A DNA stretch of 64,000 bases from Bacillota bacterium. GTDB taxonomy: Bacteria; Bacillota; Clostridia; Acetivibrionales; DTU013. The first letter of the stretch is position 1, and each line of letters begins with the position of its first letter. The DNA lies in NCBI GenBank assembly GCA_023409735.1, contig JAEYRB010000048.1, forward strand, positions 39,161 to 103,160, in the 5' to 3' direction. Of this stretch, positions 60,066 to 64,000 are shown one piece after another. The translations under genes were made by a program, and so were the position numbers. The notes beneath the pieces were generated by a model, which saw only the letters and a program-made list of their open reading frames with translations, ran no database searches and was not told where the DNA came from.

Positions 60066-63000
60066 TTATTTTTCAAACACGCTCAGATCAAGCACTTCCA
60101 TTTCGTTTTCCCTGCCTTCGGTTCCAATACAGCTAAGTATTGCTTTTGCAGTATCAAGAGAGGTTACACAGGGTATAGACATTTCTACTGTCTTTCGTCT
60201 GATCTTGAAACCGTCACGCTCAGGCTTACGACCCTTCGTAGGAGTGTTTATAACCAGCTTGATATTTCCCGACGAAATCAGGTCAAGCAGATTTGGTGAA
60301 CCCTCATCCACCTTCTTTACTGCATTTGTGGCAATTCCGTGCATGTTCAGCATATTAGCGGTTTTGCCTGTAGCCCAAAGCTCAAAGCCATATTTTTCAA
60401 ACTGCTCGGCGATACCGATCAGCTCAGACTTGTCTGAATCTCTTACTGTCATAAGTATGCTGCCTCCCTTTGTCGGAAGCTTTAGGCCTGTTGCCGTAAT
60501 TCCTTTGTACAGGGCTTCCTCAAAGGTCTTTGCTATTCCAAGGACCTCGCCTGTGGATTTCATTTCCGGGCCAAGACTTGTGTCAACATCCGTAAGCTTT
60601 TCAAATGAGAATACCGGCACTTTGATTGCAACATAATCAGCATTTCTATAAAGCCCGGTTCCATATTTAAAATCAGTGAGCTTCTTTCCTGTCATCAGCT
60701 TTGTTGCTATATCTACCATAGGAATACCCGTTACCTTACTGATATAAGGTACGGTACGGCTTGAACGTGGATTTACTTCAATCACATTCAATTCACCGTT
60801 ATAAAGCACATACTGTATGTTTATCATACCGAGCACATTAAGTGCTTTTGCCAGCTTCCCCGAATAATCTATTATCTTATTTATCGTTGCTTCATCAAGA
60901 GAATATGCCGGATATACTGATATACTGTCACCTGAATGTACTCCTGCTCTTTCAAGATGCTCCATTATTCCCGGTATCAGAATATTTTCACCGTCACATA
61001 TAGCATCGACCTCAATTTCCTTGCCCATGAGGTATTTATCTATTAAAATAGGATGCTCCTGCTTGACCCTGTTTATGATTTCCATGAACTCTGTAACATC
61101 CTTGTCGTTATAGGCAATTTCCATTCCCTGACCGCCTAAAACATAGGAGGGCCTTACAAGCACAGGGTATATAAGCTCGTTTGCAGCCTCGAGCGCCTGC
61201 TCAAGAGTATAAACTGTTCTTCCCACAGGTCTGGGAATACCAACTTCTTCGAGTATCTTATCGAATTTCTCCCTATCCTCTGCTGCATCAACATCTTTTG
61301 ACTGTGTTCCAAATATTTTGACTCCCATATTGCTTAATTCATTTACAAGCTTTATTGCAGTCTGTCCACCAAATTGGACGATTACACCCTCAGGTTTTTC
61401 CGTTTCGATTATATTTTCAACATCTTCAATTGTCAGAGGCTCGAAATAAAGTCTATCCGATGTATCAAAATCTGTGCTCACTGTTTCGGGATTATTATTT
61501 GCAATTATAGTCTCGTAGCCTTGTTCCTTAAGGGCCCATACAGAATGAACCGAGCAGTAGTCAAACTCTATTCCCTGACCTATTCGTATAGGTCCTGAAC
61601 CTATTACAAGTACCTTTTTCCTATCTGATTTTTTAACTTCATTATACAGATCGTATGTAGAATAATAGTATGGTGATACTGCTTCAAACTCAGCAGCACA
61701 TGTGTCAACCATCTTGTAAACCGCATTTATTCCAAGCTCTGTGCGCTTTCTCTTTACACCGGCTCTGTCAGTATTCGTAAACCTCGCAATTGCTACATCC
61801 GGAAAGCCCATCCTTTTAGCTTTTCTCAGCATTTCAGCTGAAATGCTGTCCAGCTTTGTTTTCTTAAGCTTTTCCTCCATCTGCACAAGCTCATTGAATT
61901 TGCAGATAAAGAAATCATCTATTTTTGTTATATTATGTATCTCCTCTATAGAGATACCTCTTCTCAAAGCTTCTGCTATAATAAAAAGCCTTTCGTCATT
62001 TACATCATTCAGCTTCTGCTTGACAGTCTCGGTTGGCAGCATCCTGTACATATCCTGATCAAGAGTGTATATACCAAGCTCAAGGGAACGAATAGCCTTC
62101 ATAAGCGCTGCATCGAAGGAACTGCTAATTGACATTACCTCGCCTGTTGCCTTCATTTGTGTTCCCAGCGTTCTTTTAGCCTTAACGAATTTGTCGAATG
62201 GCCATTTGGGAATTTTAACAACTACATAGTCAAGTGTCGGTTCAAAATATGCTGTTGTTTTGCCTGTAACTGCATTCTTAATCTCTCCTAACGTGTAGCC
62301 TATAGCCACCTTTGTTGCTACCTTTGCTATAGGATAGCCGGTTGCTTTGGATGCTAGCGCTGAAGATCGGCTTACTCTGGGATTTACTTCTATTACTGCA
62401 TATTCAAAGCTTGTAGGATGCAGTGCAAATTGTACATTACAGCCGCCTTCTATTCCAAGTGCTGATATTATTTTTATAGAAGCAGAGCGAAGCATCTGAT
62501 ATTCTTTATCTGAAAGTGTCTGGGAAGGAGCAACAACTATACTGTCTCCTGTGTGTACTCCTACCGGGTCAATGTTTTCCATATTGCATACCGTGATTAC
62601 ATTGCCCTTTCCATCTCTCATTACTTCATACTCTATTTCTTTCCATCCTGAAATACATTTTTCTATGAGCGCCTGGCCTACTCTACTCAGCCTCAGACCA
62701 TTCGTGGCGATTTCTGTAAGCTCTTCCCTATCCTTTGCAATTCCGCCGCCTGTCCCACCAAGAGTATAAGCCGGCCTTACTATGACCGGATAATCAATTT
62801 CCTCTGCAAAATCCAATGCATCCTCAACTGATGTTACCACCTTACTTGCTATGCATGGCTCACCTATGCTTTCCATAGTGTCTTTAAAGGCTTGTCTGTC
62901 CTCAGCCATTTTTATCGCTTCTGTTGCAGTTCCCAGCAGCTTTACTCCCTGTTCCTTAAGAAAACCTGATTCTGCAAGCTCCATGGCAAGGTTAAGACCG

Positions 63001-63281
63001 GTTTGTCCGCCTAAGGTTGGCAGAATACTGTCCGGCTTTTCTTTGATTATTATTTTCTTAACAGTGGAAGCATTCAAAGGCTCTATATATACCTTGTCTG
63101 CTATATTTGTATCAGTCATTATTGTAGCAGGATTACTATTTACCAGTACTACCTCCAGACCTTCTTCCTTAAGAGCCTGGCAGGCCTGTGTCCCGGCGTA
63201 GTCAAATTCGGCTGCCTGACCGATTACTATCGGACCGGAGCCAATAACCATTACTTTCTTTACGTCATTACGTCTTGGCAT
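60066..63281 (-). CDS. carB: Carbamoyl-phosphate synthase large subunit
   Basis: Makes carbamoyl phosphate from bicarbonate, ammonia and two ATP. It has 1071 residues. The two homologous ATP-grasp halves start at VMVIGSGPIVIGQAAEFDYAG and VLVIGSGPIRIGQGIEFDYC; VNSNPATIMTDT and NNNPETVSTDFDTSD, and the paired EVNPRVSRSSALASK and EVNPRSSRTVPYISK, are visible. The C-terminal MGS-like allosteric domain (about 930-1071) includes TPTKGRKPERDGFKIRR. The ATG at 63281 follows AAAGG in the end of carA. carB and carA are overlapping in their control signals. Confidence 0.98.
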   Translation of the reverse strand: MPRRNDVKKVMVIGSGPIVIGQAAEFDYAGTQACQALKEEGLEVVLVNSNPATIMTDTNIADKVYIEPLNASTVKKIIIKEKPDSILPTLGGQTGLNLAMELAESGFLKEQGVKLLGTATEAIKMAEDRQAFKDTMESIGEPCIASKVVTSVEDALDFAEEIDYPVIVRPAYTLGGTGGGIAKDREELTEIATNGLRLSRVGQALIEKCISGWKEIEYEVMRDGKGNVITVCNMENIDPVGVHTGDSIVVAPSQTLSDKEYQMLRSASIKIISALGIEGGCNVQFALHPTSFEYAVIEVNPRVSRSSALASKATGYPIAKVATKVAIGYTLGEIKNAVTGKTTAYFEPTLDYVVVKIPKWPFDKFVKAKRTLGTQMKATGEVMSISSSFDAALMKAIRSLELGIYTLDQDMYRMLPTETVKQKLNDVNDERLFIIAEALRRGISIEEIHNITKIDDFFICKFNELVQMEEKLKKTKLDSISAEMLRKAKRMGFPDVAIARFTNTDRAGVKRKRTELGINAVYKMVDTCAAEFEAVSPYYYSTYDLYNEVKKSDRKKVLVIGSGPIRIGQGIEFDYCSVHSVWALKEQGYETIIANNNPETVSTDFDTSDRLYFEPLTIEDVENIIETEKPEGVIVQFGGQTAIKLVNELSNMGVKIFGTQSKDVDAAEDREKFDKILEEVGIPRPVGRTVYTLEQALEAANELIYPVLVRPSYVLGGQGMEIAYNDKDVTEFMEIINRVKQEHPILIDKYLMGKEIEVDAICDGENILIPGIMEHLERAGVHSGDSISVYPAYSLDEATINKIIDYSGKLAKALNVLGMINIQYVLYNGELNVIEVNPRSSRTVPYISKVTGIPMVDIATKLMTGKKLTDFKYGTGLYRNADYVAIKVPVFSFEKLTDVDTSLGPEMKSTGEVLGIAKTFEEALYKGITATGLKLPTKGGSILMTVRDSDKSELIGIAEQFEKYGFELWATGKTANMLNMHGIATNAVKKVDEGSPNLLDLISSGNIKLVINTPTKGRKPERDGFKIRRKTVEMSIPCVTSLDTAKAILSCIGTEGRENEMEVLDLSVFEK

Positions 63282-63286
63282 GTTAA

Positions 63287-64000
63287 TCACCTTTCTCTCT
63301 TTATCATGTCAAAGAATCTATCAAACAGATATGCTGTATCATTTGGTCCCGGAGACGCTTCAGGATGGAACTGTACTGTTAATACCGGAACATTACTGTA
63401 GCTGATTCCTTCTACTGTTCCATCATTCATATTTCTGTGACTTACGGTCATTGTGTTTTTATCCATACTATCCTCTATAATTGTATAGCCGTGATTCTGA
63501 GATGTTATATAGGTCATCTCCCTCTCAATATCCATTACCGGATGGTTGCAGCCTCTATGCCCGTACTTCAGCTTTTCTGAGTTGCACCCCATTGCAAGTG
63601 CTGTTAGCTGATGTCCAAGGCAGATACCGAATATAGGCTTTTTACCTATGAGATTCTTTATCGTACTTATTTGCTCAGGACAATCCTTCGGATCTCCGGG
63701 TCCATTTGAAAGTACGAGTCCATCAGGGTTAACAGCAAGCACTTCTTCAGCTGTTGCCGTTGCAGGGAATTGATATACTTCGCAATTCCTTTTTAAAAGC
63801 GAGCGGATAATATTCTGCTTGATGCCGTAATCTATCAGCGCTATTCTTCGGCCTGTCCCAGTGTAATGCTTTAGGTCATCCACTGTAACCTTGAGCACCG
63901 GATCTTCCATCTTATAGTGCTTTATATCTTTACTATAGTTTTCAAATCTAAAATGTGGATCTGTAGTAATCATTCCTTTTAATGTACCATGATCCCGCAG
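63287..64000 (-). CDS. carA: Carbamoyl-phosphate synthase small subunit (5' partial)
   Basis: The glutaminase subunit supplying ammonia to CarB. The gene runs off the window edge; 237 C-terminal codons are visible, about two thirds of the protein, with the frame open to base 64000 (RDHGTLKGMI before the first internal Met). The class I amidotransferase nucleophile is in PIFGICLGHQLTALAMG, and the catalytic His and Glu are in VQFHPEASPGPND. SQNHGYTI is conserved. The stop overlaps the carB ribosome site, two bases from a possible GTG. It heads the visible part of the pyrimidine operon; pyrB and pyrC may lie beyond the edge. Confidence 0.97.
   Translation of the reverse strand: MRDHGTLKGMITTDPHFRFENYSKDIKHYKMEDPVLKVTVDDLKHYTGTGRRIALIDYGIKQNIIRSLLKRNCEVYQFPATATAEEVLAVNPDGLVLSNGPGDPKDCPEQISTIKNLIGKKPIFGICLGHQLTALAMGCNSEKLKYGHRGCNHPVMDIEREMTYITSQNHGYTIIEDSMDKNTMTVSHRNMNDGTVEGISYSNVPVLTVQFHPEASPGPNDTAYLFDRFFDMIKRER

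Overview
The window reads as chromosome of a low-GC, endospore-forming anaerobe of the class Clostridia. Supporting signs are AT-rich intergenic DNA, strong GGAGG-type ribosome binding sites with several TTG and GTG starts, a CotF-family spore coat protein, a DUF3794-like cysteine-rich protein, an NAD-type dihydroorotate dehydrogenase pair (PyrD/PyrK), a Ni-dependent lactate racemase and an SLH-anchored glycosidase-like protein. Most genes are housekeeping. I see no prophage, insertion sequence, CRISPR array, rRNA or tRNA.

Layout. 1-17.3 kb is all on the + strand: the end of an ABC-2 exporter operon with an M24 peptidase, a frameshifted GNAT gene, an M19 dipeptidase, an aminotransferase, purB, two GNATs, a GntR regulator, a DUF2461 gene, a coupled ATP-grasp ligase/lysine 2,3-aminomutase pair, ybaK, a Xer-type recombinase, an LCP-family cell-wall enzyme and a broken DUF1508 gene. 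17.4-39.2 kb is mostly on the - strand: M18 aminopeptidase; the sulfur cluster iscR-iscS-iscU-mnmA; spore or stress genes; an orphan larA; rarA; glyA under a glycine riboswitch; a VanW protein; and a second desulfurase coupled to thiI. 39.6-44.6 kb holds an SLH/GH18-like protein coupled to a TPR membrane glycosyltransferase, then a divergent SOS pair (yneA-like and lexA) sharing three LexA boxes. 45-54 kb (-) is the DNA repair and tRNA modification cluster miaB-ylbF-mutS-mutL-miaA-hfq. 54.4-64 kb (-) is an aldehyde dehydrogenase and the pyrimidine operon carA-carB-pyrK-pyrD, followed by a phosphatase and a PyrE-like gene.

Themes. (1) Two separate cysteine desulfurases are each coupled to one tRNA thiolase (IscS with MnmA, NifS with ThiI); IscR probably represses the first set. 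(2) Gene 3' ends repeatedly carry degenerate tandem arrays that look locus-specific. They follow the DUF2461 gene, ylbF, miaB, the PyrE-like gene and the phosphatase. Low-complexity expansions also sit inside mutL and mnmA. (3) Two genes appear broken by a single missing base, a GNAT and a DUF1508 protein, which could be real decay or assembly error. (4) The best candidate for undescribed biochemistry is the ATP-grasp ligase/lysine aminomutase pair at 11.5-13.6 kb. Functions come from reading motifs by eye; no database search was possible.
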